Origin: Actinosynnema pretiosum | Lineage (GTDB): Bacteria; Actinomycetota; Actinomycetes; Mycobacteriales; Pseudonocardiaceae | Assembly (NCBI RefSeq): GCF_024171695.1 | Contig: NZ_JAMTCF010000004.1 | Coordinates: 124,001 to 188,000 of the forward strand | DNA length: 64,000 nucleotides | Direction of reading: 5' to 3' | Shown here: piece by piece, positions 35,362 to 43,822 of the stretch | Layout of the letters: each line of letters opens with the position of its first letter | How positions within the stretch are numbered: position 1 is the stretch's first letter | Notes under the pieces: generated by a model | Seen by the model: the letters and a program-made list of their open reading frames with translations, nothing else | Told to the model about the DNA's origin: nothing | Database searches by the model: none | Program-made: the position numbers and the translations under genes

Positions 35362-36792
35362 GTGAAGGTGGTCGCGGACAGGTACCAGGTCATCCGTGAG
35401 CTGGGCCGCGGGGGCATGGGGGTGGTGTGGCTCGCCGAGGACCGCGTCATCGGTCGTCAGGTCGCGCTCAAGGAGCTGCGCACCTCCTCCCCGGCTGAGC
35501 GGGAGCGGGTGCTGCGCGAGGCGCGCACCGCGGGCAGGCTCAACTCGCCCTCGGTCGTCACCGTGCACGACGTGGTGGTCGAGGAGGGCACCGCCTACAT
35601 CGTGATGGAGCTGGTCAGCGCGCCGACGCTGGCCGACCTCATGCCGCTGCCCGCCGACCGCGTCGCCGCGATCGGGCTCGCCGTGCTGGACGCCCTCGAC
35701 ACCGCGCACGCGGCGGGCATCGTCCACCGGGACGTCAAGCCCGGCAACGTCATGGTGCTGCCGAACGGCCAGGTCAAGCTCGCCGACTTCGGCATCGCCC
35801 GCGCCATGGACGACCCCAGGCTCACCGCGAACGGCGGCGTCATGGGCTCGCCCGGCTACATGGCGCCCGAGCTGTTCGCGGGCCAGCCGCCCGCGCCGCC
35901 GTCGGACATGTGGGCGCTCGGCGCGACCCTGTTCGAGGCCGTCGAGGGCCGCTCGCCGTTCGAGCGCGCCACCACCGCCGCCACCGTGCACGCCGTGCTC
36001 AACGAGCGCCCCGTGCCCACCCACCTGGCCGGACCGCTCTCCGAGGTCGTGCTCGGCCTGCTCGTGCAGGCGCCCGCGAACCGGTTCACCGCGCAGCAGG
36101 CGCGGGCCGGGCTCCAGCGCGCGGCGAGCGCCGACGCGGAGACCGTGGTCTTCCCCAAGGCGGACAACGGGCGGGATGTGCGCAAGATCGCACTGGCGGG
36201 CGGCGGGGTCGCCGCCGTGCTCGCCCTGACCGCCGCGTTCGTCCTCATCCCGGACGACGACCCTGGGGAGCGGGCCATGGCGAGCACGCCGTCGCCGGTG
36301 TCCTCCACGTCCGCGCCGCCCAGCAGCAGCACCGCGCCGTCCAGCTCCGCGCCGCCGAGCAGCAGCACCCCGACCACCACCACGACGACGGTCGTGGCCC
36401 CGCCGAGGCTGGTGCCGCTGGCCCGCTTCAAGGGGCAGGACAACTGGAGCTACACCGGGTCGTCGATGCTGGACGTGCCGATGGGGTACGCGCCGGACAA
36501 GGCGCTCGGCCTGGTGCTCACCCGGCAGGAGGAGGGCACCAGGCCGCTCTACTCGTGCCAGGTCAAGGACTCGCCCGGTCGGATGACGTCGCTGTCGGCG
36601 ACGTGCGAGACGCAGCGCGTCTACGGGATCGTGGGCTACGTCTACGAGAAGCAGCCGCCCGCCGACAAGCCCTCGCAGGAGCTGTTCCGCTGCAAGGCGG
36701 GGGACCGGCACTTCGACTCGAACGAGAAGCACTGCGACGGTCAGCAGGTGGAGTTCTCGCTCGGCTGGGTGCTCGTCGACCGCGAGCAGTGA
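35362..36792 (+). CDS. Membrane-anchored Ser/Thr protein kinase (PknB-like) with exported domain
   Basis: 476 residues. Kinase domain 5-265: glycine loop LGRGGMGVVW, Lys in VALKELR, catalytic loop HRDVKPGN, DFG in LADFGIA, and APE in YMAPELF. A single membrane helix near residues 275-297 (IALAGGGVAAVLALTAAFVLI). Outside the cell: a Ser/Thr/Pro linker (SSTSAPPSSS-type) of about 45 residues, then a 120-residue domain with four cysteines (YSCQV, ATCET, FRCKAG, KHCDG), probably two disulfides. No PASTA repeats, so it is not PknB itself. The exported domain presumably senses a ligand. The threonines of the activation loop are few (ARAMDDPRLTANGG). Confidence 0.92.
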   Translation: MKVVADRYQVIRELGRGGMGVVWLAEDRVIGRQVALKELRTSSPAERERVLREARTAGRLNSPSVVTVHDVVVEEGTAYIVMELVSAPTLADLMPLPADRVAAIGLAVLDALDTAHAAGIVHRDVKPGNVMVLPNGQVKLADFGIARAMDDPRLTANGGVMGSPGYMAPELFAGQPPAPPSDMWALGATLFEAVEGRSPFERATTAATVHAVLNERPVPTHLAGPLSEVVLGLLVQAPANRFTAQQARAGLQRAASADAETVVFPKADNGRDVRKIALAGGGVAAVLALTAAFVLIPDDDPGERAMASTPSPVSSTSAPPSSSTAPSSSAPPSSSTPTTTTTTVVAPPRLVPLARFKGQDNWSYTGSSMLDVPMGYAPDKALGLVLTRQEEGTRPLYSCQVKDSPGRMTSLSATCETQRVYGIVGYVYEKQPPADKPSQELFRCKAGDRHFDSNEKHCDGQQVEFSLGWVLVDREQ

Positions 36793-36901
36793 GCGCTCCG
36801 GCGGTGACGCGGGGAGCGGTGTGACGGGAGGGTGGTCCGCGGGCTCGGGGAGAACAGCGGACCCGCGGAGCCCCACCCACGACCTCGGCGCGGCGGTCGG
36901 T

Positions 36902-36930
36902 GGTCTCGCGCCGCCGCGCGGCGCGGGACC
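36902..36930. terminator. Bidirectional hairpin between kinase and DUF2631 genes
   Basis: A 13-bp stem with one G-U wobble (GGTCTCGCGCCGC / GCGGCGCGGGACC) and a 3-base loop, between convergent genes. Confidence 0.7.
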
Positions 36931-36943
36931 CGACCCGCTCGGG

Positions 36944-37201
36944 TCAGCGCCGGGAGGTCTTCTTCTCCCGGACCTGGAACCACACCAGGGCGGCGGCCAT
37001 CGACACGCCGGTGCCGATCACCCAGATGTTCTCGACGCGACCGTGGTGGTTGCCGATCAGCAGCGAGAAGACGGCCAGCGTCGACAGCCAGCCCGCGATC
37101 AGGATGCCCTTGGGGAACGTGCCGTGCCAGCCCCACTCGGCGGACGGCTCCTCAACGGGGTCGACCGCGGGACGCCGGTCCAGTTCAGACGACGAAGACA
37201 C
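36944..37201 (-). CDS. DUF2631 small membrane protein
   Basis: 85 residues from GTG 37201, which has AGGAAGG upstream; a start at 37252 (102 residues) is possible. The family signature EEPSAEWGWHG is followed by two membrane helices (GILIAGWLSTLAVFSLLIG and IWVIGTGVSMAAALVWFQV) and a basic end. Restricted to actinobacteria; an equivalent gene lies between rlmN and dxr in mycobacteria. Function unknown. Confidence 0.85.
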   Translation of the reverse strand: MSSSSELDRRPAVDPVEEPSAEWGWHGTFPKGILIAGWLSTLAVFSLLIGNHHGRVENIWVIGTGVSMAAALVWFQVREKKTSRR

Positions 37202-37411
37202 AGCCGCACGACCTTCCTGCCGAACACTCGATGAACCCGGCAATCGTCGCACACGGCGAGCGCTCGCGGGACGTGAGGTGCGACGTGGGGTGCGCGCCCC
37301 GGCGCGCGCCGTCTACCCTGCTCTCCGCGCGCTCGCGCTGATCCAGACCCCCGGCGGCACCTCCCGGACGACCCCGACGAGGTTCCGCGCTGCCCGCAGG
37401 AAGGTGCGCAG
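37202..37411. promoter_or_regulatory. Divergent gap upstream of the polyamine importer operon
   Basis: About 210 bp. TACCCT at 37314-37319 is a -10-like hexamer about 95 bp before potA, without a matching -35. No operator-like repeat or riboswitch is evident. Confidence 0.3.
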
Positions 37412-38563
37412 TTGACCGAGCCCGGCTTCCAGCCCGCGGAGGCGCGGATGCCCGACACGCACGCCCCGGTCGAGGTCGGCCTGCACGGCGTGACGAAGCG
37501 GTTCTCCGACCAGGTCGCGGTGGACGGCGTCGACCTGAACGTGCACGAGGGCGAGTTCTTCTCCGTCCTCGGCCCCTCCGGCTGCGGCAAGACCACGCTG
37601 CTGCGGATGATCGCGGGCTTCGCCGACCCGGACGAGGGCCGCATCGAGCTGGACGGCGTCGACATGGTCGGCGTGCCGCCGTACCGCCGCGACGTGAACA
37701 CCGTCTTCCAGTCCTACGCGCTGTTCCCGCACATGAGCGTGTGGGACAACGTCGCCTACGGGGTCAAGCGCAAGGGCGTGCGCGGCGCCGAGCTGAAGAA
37801 GGTCGTGGGCGAGCACCTGGAGCTGGTGCGGCTGTCGCGGTTCGCCAAGCGCCGCCCCACCCAGCTGTCCGGCGGGCAGCAGCAGCGCGTGGCCATCGCC
37901 CGCGCGCTCGCCGCCGGTCCGCGCCTGCTGCTGCTCGACGAGCCGCTCGGCGCGCTGGACGCGGTGCTGCGCAAGGAGCTCCAGATCGAGCTGATGCGCA
38001 TCCAGCGCGAGGTCGGCACCACCTTCCTCTACGTCACCCACGACCAGGAGGAGGCACTCGTGCTCTCCCACCGGATCGCGGTGATGAACGCCGGGAAGCT
38101 GGAGCAGGTCGGCTACCCCGAGGACGTCTACGAGCGGCCCGCCACCCGGTTCGTCGCGGGCTTCATCGGCACCTCGAACATCCTGGGCGCCACCGTGTCC
38201 GGCGCGGACGGGTCCTGGGTCGAGCTCGACTCGCCCGGCGTCACCCGGTTGCGCGCCCCGCTGCAGCGCGACGTCCGGCACGGGCAGCACGTCGAGGCCA
38301 CGGTGCGCCCGGAGAAGGTGCACCTGTACGACGTGGACGAGCAGGCCCCCGGCGGCTGGTGCGAGTTGACCGGGGTGGTGCGCGACGTGGTCTACACGGG
38401 CGTGTCCACCCAGTACGTGGTCGACGTCCCCGGCGGCGGGGAGCTGGTCGCGTTCGCGCAGAACACCCGTCGCGTCGACGACGCGGGCTCGCCGGGGCAA
38501 CCCGTGCGGATGGCCTGGGACCCCGAGTACACCGTCCTGTTGGAGAAGAGCGCTGATGACTGA
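37412..38563 (+). CDS. potA: Polyamine-type ABC importer, ATPase subunit
   Basis: 383 residues from TTG 37412, chosen for the GGAAGG site 7 bases upstream; GTG/ATG alternatives lie inside. Walker A GPSGCGKTT, Q-loop VFQSYALFPHM, signature LSGGQQQR, Walker B LLLLDEPLGALD and H-loop THDQEE are intact. A C-terminal TOBE domain (ATVRPEKVHLY) occupies residues 285-375. Energises the PotBC channel. Overlaps potD by 8 bases; gene order potA-potD-potB-potC. Confidence 0.94.
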   Translation: MTEPGFQPAEARMPDTHAPVEVGLHGVTKRFSDQVAVDGVDLNVHEGEFFSVLGPSGCGKTTLLRMIAGFADPDEGRIELDGVDMVGVPPYRRDVNTVFQSYALFPHMSVWDNVAYGVKRKGVRGAELKKVVGEHLELVRLSRFAKRRPTQLSGGQQQRVAIARALAAGPRLLLLDEPLGALDAVLRKELQIELMRIQREVGTTFLYVTHDQEEALVLSHRIAVMNAGKLEQVGYPEDVYERPATRFVAGFIGTSNILGATVSGADGSWVELDSPGVTRLRAPLQRDVRHGQHVEATVRPEKVHLYDVDEQAPGGWCELTGVVRDVVYTGVSTQYVVDVPGGGELVAFAQNTRRVDDAGSPGQPVRMAWDPEYTVLLEKSADD

Positions 38564-39707
38564 CCAGAACCTCCGGATCGCCCGCATCTGGGACCCTGGG
38601 AACGCCCGCGTGACGCGGCGTTCCGTGTTCCGCGCCAGCGCGTTCTTCGCGCTCGCCGCCACCGGCGCGTGCGGCGTCGGCCAGGCCCCGAGCGGCTCCA
38701 CGTCCAGCGCGCCCTCGGCGGCCAAGGCCACCAACGCGGTGGACGAGCCGAAGCTGAACTTCTACAACTGGACCGACTACATCGCCGACGACACGCTGTC
38801 CGGGTTCACCGAGGCGTCCGGCGTCCAGGTCACGTACGACAACTTCAGCACCAACGACGAGCTGGAGGCCAAGATCGCCTCCGGTGCGGCGGGCTACGAC
38901 CTCGTGGTGCCCAGCGACAACTTCCTGCGCCGCTTCCTGCGCTCGGACCTGGTCCTGCCGCTGGACCACGACCTCATCCCGAACCTGAAGAACCTGGAGA
39001 CCAGGTTCACCGAGGCCGACTACGACGCGGGCAACCGGTACTCCGTGCCGTGGGCCTGGGGCACCACGGGCCTTGCGTACTCCAAGTCCCAGCTGGGCGA
39101 CGCCGTCACCGGCTTCTCCGCCTACGACCTGGCCGCCGCGCAGGGCCGCAGCACCATCCTCGACGAGGCGCGCGACGCGCTCGCCCTCGGTCTGCTCAAG
39201 CTCGGGTTCGACCCGAACACCACCGACGCGGGCCAGATCGACCAGGCCGCGAGCGCGCTGCTGGAGCTCAAGCGCAAGATCGGCCAGATCAACTCCGACG
39301 TGATCGAGCCGCTCACCTCCGGCCAGGTCCCGCTCGCCCAGTCCTACTCCGGCGACGCGTTCCAGGCCCGCGAGGCCAACGAGGACATCGCCTACGCCAT
39401 CCCCACCGAGGGCGGGCTGTCCTACGTGGACCTGCTGTGCATCCCCAAGCAGGCCCCGCACGCGGCCAACGCGCACGCGTTCATCAACTACATCCTGGAG
39501 CCGAAGGTCGGCGCGGCGCTCGCCAACGCGGTGCGCTACGGCAGCCCGAACGCCGCGGCCAAGGAGTTCATCGAGCCGGAGCTGCTGAACGACCCGCTGG
39601 TCTACCCGTCCGAGGAGCAGCTCGCGAAGCTGCCGTTCACCAAGGACCTCGGGGCCGAGGCCGAAGCCCGCTACGCCGACGCCTGGACCAAGGTCAAGAC
39701 GGGCTGA
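38556..39707 (+). CDS. potD: Polyamine-type ABC importer, substrate-binding lipoprotein
   Basis: 383 residues. Export signal combines a twin-arginine start (VTRRSVFRASAFFALAA) with a lipobox (ATGAC), so it is probably a Tat-exported lipoprotein. The mature part begins with the PotD/PotF signature LNFYNWTDYIADDTL; other matches are VPSDNFLRR, YSVPWAWGTTGLAY and IPTEGGLSYVDLLCIP. The ligand should be spermidine, putrescine or a similar cation; residues cannot decide which. Stop overlaps potB by one base. Confidence 0.92.
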   Translation: MTDQNLRIARIWDPGNARVTRRSVFRASAFFALAATGACGVGQAPSGSTSSAPSAAKATNAVDEPKLNFYNWTDYIADDTLSGFTEASGVQVTYDNFSTNDELEAKIASGAAGYDLVVPSDNFLRRFLRSDLVLPLDHDLIPNLKNLETRFTEADYDAGNRYSVPWAWGTTGLAYSKSQLGDAVTGFSAYDLAAAQGRSTILDEARDALALGLLKLGFDPNTTDAGQIDQAASALLELKRKIGQINSDVIEPLTSGQVPLAQSYSGDAFQAREANEDIAYAIPTEGGLSYVDLLCIPKQAPHAANAHAFINYILEPKVGAALANAVRYGSPNAAAKEFIEPELLNDPLVYPSEEQLAKLPFTKDLGAEAEARYADAWTKVKTG

Positions 39708-40555
39708 TGGCGCGGCGCCCTCCCCGCTGGCTGGTCGCCACCGGCCTGCTCACCCCGACCGGGCTGTGGCTCGGCCTGTTCCTCATCGCGCCACTGGCGC
39801 TGGTGGTGCAGTTCAGCTTCGCCACCCGCGACACCGGGATCGCCCGCGCCGTCCTGCCCTGGACGGCCGACGCCTACCGGACCGCGCTCGACCCGGCGTT
39901 CCTGCCGATCTTCGGGCGCACCCTGGCGTACGCCGCCGCCACCACGCTGCTGTGCCTGGTGCTCGGCTTCCCGCTGGCGTGGTTCACCGCGCGGCACGCG
40001 GGCCGGTTCCGCACCGCCATGCTCGCGGCGGTGCTCGTGCCGTTCTGGTCCAGCTACCTGGCGCGCATCTACGCCTGGAAGGCGCTGCTGGACGGCGACG
40101 GCCTGGTCAACCGGGTGCTGGAGCAGGTCGGGCTCGGCCGCGACGGCGGGTTCCTGCTCACCCACGGCGCGGTCGTGCTCGGCCTGACCTACGGGTTCCT
40201 GCCGTTCATGGTGCTGCCGCTGTACGTGGCGTGCGAGCGGTTCGACCACCGGCAGGTCGAGGCGTCCTACGACCTCGGCCACGGCCGGGTGTCCACGTTC
40301 GCGCGGGTCGTGCTGCCGGGGGTGGCGCCCGGCGTGCTCGCGGGCTCGCTGCTGGTGCTGGTGCCCGCGGCGGGCGACTTCGTGACGCCCAAGCTGCTCG
40401 GCGGCGTGGACCAGACCACGTTCGGCAGCGTCATCGACGACCAGTTCCGGGGCGGCAACAACTGGCCGCTCGGGTCGGCGATGGCGGTGCTGCTGCTGGT
40501 GCTGGTGGTCGTCGTGCTGGCGCTGCGCGGCAAGCGCGGGGAGGACGTGCTGTGA
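39707..40555 (+). CDS. potB: Polyamine-type ABC importer, permease PotB
   Basis: 282 residues, six membrane helices. The EAA loop that contacts the ATPase is VEASYDLGHGRVSTFARVVLPGVAPG; FWSSYLARIYAWKALL is also typical of PotB. ATG overlaps the potD TGA; the stop overlaps the potC GTG. Confidence 0.92.
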   Translation: MARRPPRWLVATGLLTPTGLWLGLFLIAPLALVVQFSFATRDTGIARAVLPWTADAYRTALDPAFLPIFGRTLAYAAATTLLCLVLGFPLAWFTARHAGRFRTAMLAAVLVPFWSSYLARIYAWKALLDGDGLVNRVLEQVGLGRDGGFLLTHGAVVLGLTYGFLPFMVLPLYVACERFDHRQVEASYDLGHGRVSTFARVVLPGVAPGVLAGSLLVLVPAAGDFVTPKLLGGVDQTTFGSVIDDQFRGGNNWPLGSAMAVLLLVLVVVVLALRGKRGEDVL

Positions 40556-41379
40556 GGCGGCGGCCCTGGGTGCTGGGCGCCTCGGCGTTCGGCGTGCTCG
40601 CGTTCCTGTACGCGCCGATCCTGTGGCTGGCGGCGGTCTCGTTCAACGACTCCCGCTCGCTCAGCCGCATCACCGGCCTGTCCACGAGGTGGTACGGCGA
40701 GCTGTTCGCCGACGACCGGGTCATGTCGGCGCTCGCGCTGACCCTGCGGCTGGCGCTGACCAGCGCCGCGATCGCCACGGTGATCGGGTCGCTGGCCGCG
40801 TTCGGGCTGCGCAGGGCGTTCCCCGGACGCGGCGCGTGGACGGTGCTGCTGAGCCTGCCGCTGGTGGTGCCCGAGGTGGTGCTGGGCGTGGCGGTGCTCG
40901 GGTTCTGCGTGAAGCTCGCGGGCATCCCGCTCGGGTTCGGCGCGCTGCTCATCGCGCACGTCGCGTTCACGCTCAGCTACGTGGTCGTGGTGGTGCGGGC
41001 GCGGGTGTCCGGGTTGGACTCGCGGCTGGAGGAGGCGGCGGCCGACCTGGGCGCCTCGCCGCTGGTCGCGTTCCGCACGGTCACCTGGCCGCTGGTGGCC
41101 CCGGCGGTCGGGGCGGGCGCGGCGTTCGCGTTCCTGCTCTCGTTCGACGACGTGGTGACCTCCAGCTACCTCACCGGCGTCGGCTCGACCACGCTGCCCG
41201 TCTACGTGTACGCGCAGGCGGGCAAGCGCGGGGTGTCGCCGGAGATCGTGGCGCTGTCGACGCTGATGGTGGGGGTGAGCGCGGCGCTGCTCGTGGCGGG
41301 CGTGCTGTTCACCGCCTGGCGGGCCCGGCGCGCGTCCGCGCCGTCGTCAACTTTCGTCGCGGCGGCCAGCGACCATTGA
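40552..41379 (+). CDS. potC: Polyamine-type ABC importer, permease PotC
   Basis: 275 residues, six membrane helices. FNDSRSLSRITGLSTRWYGEL near the start and the EAA loop LEEAAADLGASPLVAFRTVTWPLVAP fit PotC; FSFDDVV-like (LLSFDDVVTSSYL) motif is conserved. Forms the channel with PotB. Last gene of the operon. Confidence 0.92.
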   Translation: MRRRPWVLGASAFGVLAFLYAPILWLAAVSFNDSRSLSRITGLSTRWYGELFADDRVMSALALTLRLALTSAAIATVIGSLAAFGLRRAFPGRGAWTVLLSLPLVVPEVVLGVAVLGFCVKLAGIPLGFGALLIAHVAFTLSYVVVVVRARVSGLDSRLEEAAADLGASPLVAFRTVTWPLVAPAVGAGAAFAFLLSFDDVVTSSYLTGVGSTTLPVYVYAQAGKRGVSPEIVALSTLMVGVSAALLVAGVLFTAWRARRASAPSSTFVAAASDH

Positions 41380-41406
41380 GCGCCGACGCGGACGGGCCCC
41401 CGGCCC

Positions 41407-41412
41407 TACCGT
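41407..41412 (+). promoter_or_regulatory. -10-like TACCGT before histidine kinase gene
   Basis: TACCGT is exactly 6 bases before GTG 41419, in the 39-bp gap after potC. Confidence 0.5.
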
Positions 41413-41418
41413 GACGGG

Positions 41419-43083
41419 GTGAGCACGCTCGTCGACCGGATGCGCCCCCACCTGCCGGACCTCCCCGCGGCGTGGGGGCGCTTCCAGGGCGACCTGGCCC
41501 GGCGCCTGCGCGCGCTGACCCCGCTGCGGGCGGGCCGCGAGGCGCTGGGCCTGCTCGTCGTGCTCGCGCTCGACGTGTGGCCCGCCGTGCTGGCGGGCGG
41601 CGAACCGGCGGGCGGCGTGCGCACCCTGGTGCTCGCGGCGTTCTACGCGCTGCTGTACGAGCTGCGCCTGGTGTTCCCCGCGCTGGCACTGCTGGGCACC
41701 GCGCTGGTGGCGTTCGACTTCCAGGGCGACCACGGCGGGTCGGCGGTCGTCGCCGTCGTCGCCTACGCGGCGGGCAGGCGCATCGACCCGTGGTACCGGG
41801 CGCTCGCCGTCGCGGTGCTGGCGCTGGTGGCGTACGTGGCGGCCTGGACCGGGTCGAACCTGGCGCTGATCGGCTCGGTCGGGGTGTTCCTCGGGGTGAG
41901 CGTGTACGGGCTGGCGGTGGCGCTGCCGTTCCTGGTCGGCCGGTACGTCGCGCAGCGCAACGCGCTGGTCGACGCGCTGCTGGAGCGCGAGGCCGGGCGC
42001 CGCGAGGAGCGGGCGCTGATCACCCGGCAGGTGCGGTTGCGCGAGCGCAACCGGATAGCGCAGGACATGCACGACAGCCTCGGTCACCGGCTCAGCCTCA
42101 TCTCGGTGCACGCGGGCGCGCTCGCCATGGACCCCGGACTGGGGGAGCGGCAGCGCGAGGCGGTGGGGGTGCTGCGCGGCGCGGCGCTGACCGCGATGGA
42201 GGAGCTGCGCGGGGTCATCGGCGTGCTGCGCCGCGACGCCGAGCCCGACGAGGACCAGGCGCGGCGCACCGTGGACGCGGTGGACGAGCTGGTGGACGGG
42301 GCGCGGCAGGCCGGGATGCGGGTCAGCCTGGTGCGCGGCGGGCAGCCGACGCCGCTGCCCGCGCGGGTCAGCCACGCCGCGTACCGGATAGTGCAGGAGG
42401 GGCTGACGAACGCGTCCAAGCACGCGCCGGGCGCGGCCGTGCAGGTGGCGGTGCGGTACGACCCGGACGCGCTGGTCGTCGAGGTGCGCAACAACCCGGC
42501 GCAGGCCAGGGCGAAGGCGGGGTCCTCGGGGTTCGGGCTGATCGGGCTGGGCGAGCGGGTGCGGCTCGCGGGCGGGCTGCTGCACGTGGGCGAGCTGGTC
42601 ACCGGCGGGTTCCGGATCGCCGCCGTGCTGCCCTACGAGGACACCGGGGCGCCCGGCGACGAGCCGCTCGACTTCCCCGACGAGCCGCAGGAGGACGTGG
42701 GCGCGGGTCGCGGTGGCTTCGGGCGCCCGCGCCAGTGGGCCGGGGTCGGGTCGATCGTGCTGGCCGGGCTGGTGGTCGTCGCGCTGGTGGCGGGCATCGC
42801 CTGGCTCGGCACCCGGCCGGTGACCAGGGTCGCCAGCGACGAGCTCTACGCGTCGGTCGCGGTCGGCCAGTCCGAGTCGGAGGCCGTGGCGGTCCTGCCG
42901 CTCGGCCTCGACCCGCCGATCGGCGACCTGAAGCTCGGCGCTCCCCCCGAGCCGGCCGGGGCGAGGTGCCTCTACTTCGCCGCCGACGTCCAGACATACT
43001 CGTCGCACGGGACCAGGGTGTTCCGGTTCTGCTTCGCGGGCGGCGAGGTCGTGGAGAAGAACACCCACCTCCGGGAAGAGTGA
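41419..43083 (+). CDS. NarL-type sensor histidine kinase with C-terminal exported domain
   Basis: 554 residues. Residues 40-180 hold about five membrane helices. A HisKA_3 dimerisation box follows with the phosphorylated His in ERNRIAQDMHDSLGHRLS (about residue 219), and an HATPase_c domain with the N-box YRIVQEGLTNASKHA and G-box SSGFGLIGLGERV ends near residue 405. Unusually, the protein continues: an acidic linker, one more membrane helix (about 445-466, IVLAGLVVVALVAGIAWLG) and roughly 88 residues outside the cell with two cysteines (GARCLYF, FRFCFAGG). Most kinases of this class end at the ATPase domain. The exported tail may be the real sensor. Response regulator follows 3 bases later. 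Confidence 0.9.
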   Translation: MSTLVDRMRPHLPDLPAAWGRFQGDLARRLRALTPLRAGREALGLLVVLALDVWPAVLAGGEPAGGVRTLVLAAFYALLYELRLVFPALALLGTALVAFDFQGDHGGSAVVAVVAYAAGRRIDPWYRALAVAVLALVAYVAAWTGSNLALIGSVGVFLGVSVYGLAVALPFLVGRYVAQRNALVDALLEREAGRREERALITRQVRLRERNRIAQDMHDSLGHRLSLISVHAGALAMDPGLGERQREAVGVLRGAALTAMEELRGVIGVLRRDAEPDEDQARRTVDAVDELVDGARQAGMRVSLVRGGQPTPLPARVSHAAYRIVQEGLTNASKHAPGAAVQVAVRYDPDALVVEVRNNPAQARAKAGSSGFGLIGLGERVRLAGGLLHVGELVTGGFRIAAVLPYEDTGAPGDEPLDFPDEPQEDVGAGRGGFGRPRQWAGVGSIVLAGLVVVALVAGIAWLGTRPVTRVASDELYASVAVGQSESEAVAVLPLGLDPPIGDLKLGAPPEPAGARCLYFAADVQTYSSHGTRVFRFCFAGGEVVEKNTHLREE

Positions 43084-43086
43084 GCG

Positions 43087-43743
43087 TTGATCCGGGTACT
43101 GATCGCCGACGACGAACCGCTGATGCGCGCGGGCATCAAGGCCATCCTCGGCACGGCCGAGGACATCGAGCTGGTGGACGAGGTGGGCGACGGGCGCGAG
43201 GCGGTCCGGGTGGCCACCGAGCGCCGCGTCGACGTGGCCGTGCTGGACATCCGGATGCCCCGGCTGGACGGGCTGGCGGCGGCGCGGGAGCTGAAGTCCG
43301 TCGCGCCGTCCACGCGGGTGGTGGTGCTGACCACGTTCGGCGAGGACGACAACATCGTGCGGGCGCTGTCCGAGGGGGCGGCGGGGTTCCTGCTCAAGGA
43401 CTCGGCGCCGGAGGAGCTGCTGCGCGCGGTCCGGGCGGTGCACGCGGGGGAGGCGTACCTGTCGCCGATGGTGACCAGCCGGGTGGTCGGCATGGTCGCC
43501 CAGGTGGGGCAACCGCGCAGGCAGGAGGCCGTGCGCCAGGTCCAGCGGCTGACCGACCGCGAGGTGGAGGTGCTGGAGCTGCTGGGGCTCGGGATGTCGA
43601 ACGCGGACGTGGGGCAGCGGCTGCACATGAGCGAGGCGACGGTGAAGACGTACGTGAGCAGGCTGCTGGCCAAGCTCGGGCTGACGAACCGGGTGCAGGC
43701 GGCGCTGCTGGCCAGGGACGCGGGGTTGTCGGCCGAGGGGTGA
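43087..43743 (+). CDS. NarL/LuxR-type response regulator
   Basis: 218 residues from TTG 43087. Receiver domain: DDEPLMR acidic pocket, phosphorylatable Asp in VAVLDIRMPRLDG (about residue 54), Thr in VVVLTTFGE and Lys in FLLKDSAPEE. C-terminal LuxR helix-turn-helix: LTDREVEVLELLGLGMSNADVGQRL, then SEATVKTYVSRLLAKLGL. Partner of the preceding kinase; targets unknown, though the neighbouring lipoprotein and pot genes are candidates. Confidence 0.95.
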   Translation: MIRVLIADDEPLMRAGIKAILGTAEDIELVDEVGDGREAVRVATERRVDVAVLDIRMPRLDGLAAARELKSVAPSTRVVVLTTFGEDDNIVRALSEGAAGFLLKDSAPEELLRAVRAVHAGEAYLSPMVTSRVVGMVAQVGQPRRQEAVRQVQRLTDREVEVLELLGLGMSNADVGQRLHMSEATVKTYVSRLLAKLGLTNRVQAALLARDAGLSAEG

Positions 43744-43809
43744 GGCTGAGGGGGTGAGGCTGAGTTGGTGGGGCCCTGCCCGGCTCGCGGTGACCCGCGA
43801 CACGTGGGG

Positions 43810-43815
43810 GACACT
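43810..43815 (+). promoter_or_regulatory. -10-like GACACT before lipoprotein gene
   Basis: GACACT lies 7 bases before GTG 43823; only a short-spaced GTGACC (43790) resembles a -35. Confidence 0.35.
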
Positions 43816-43822
43816 CCTGCGG

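Noticed and set aside
34489..36876. Open minus-strand frame of 795 codons opposite rlmN end and the protein kinase
   Set aside because: Spans both strands' real genes and intergenic hairpins; no recognisable domain; explained by high GC.
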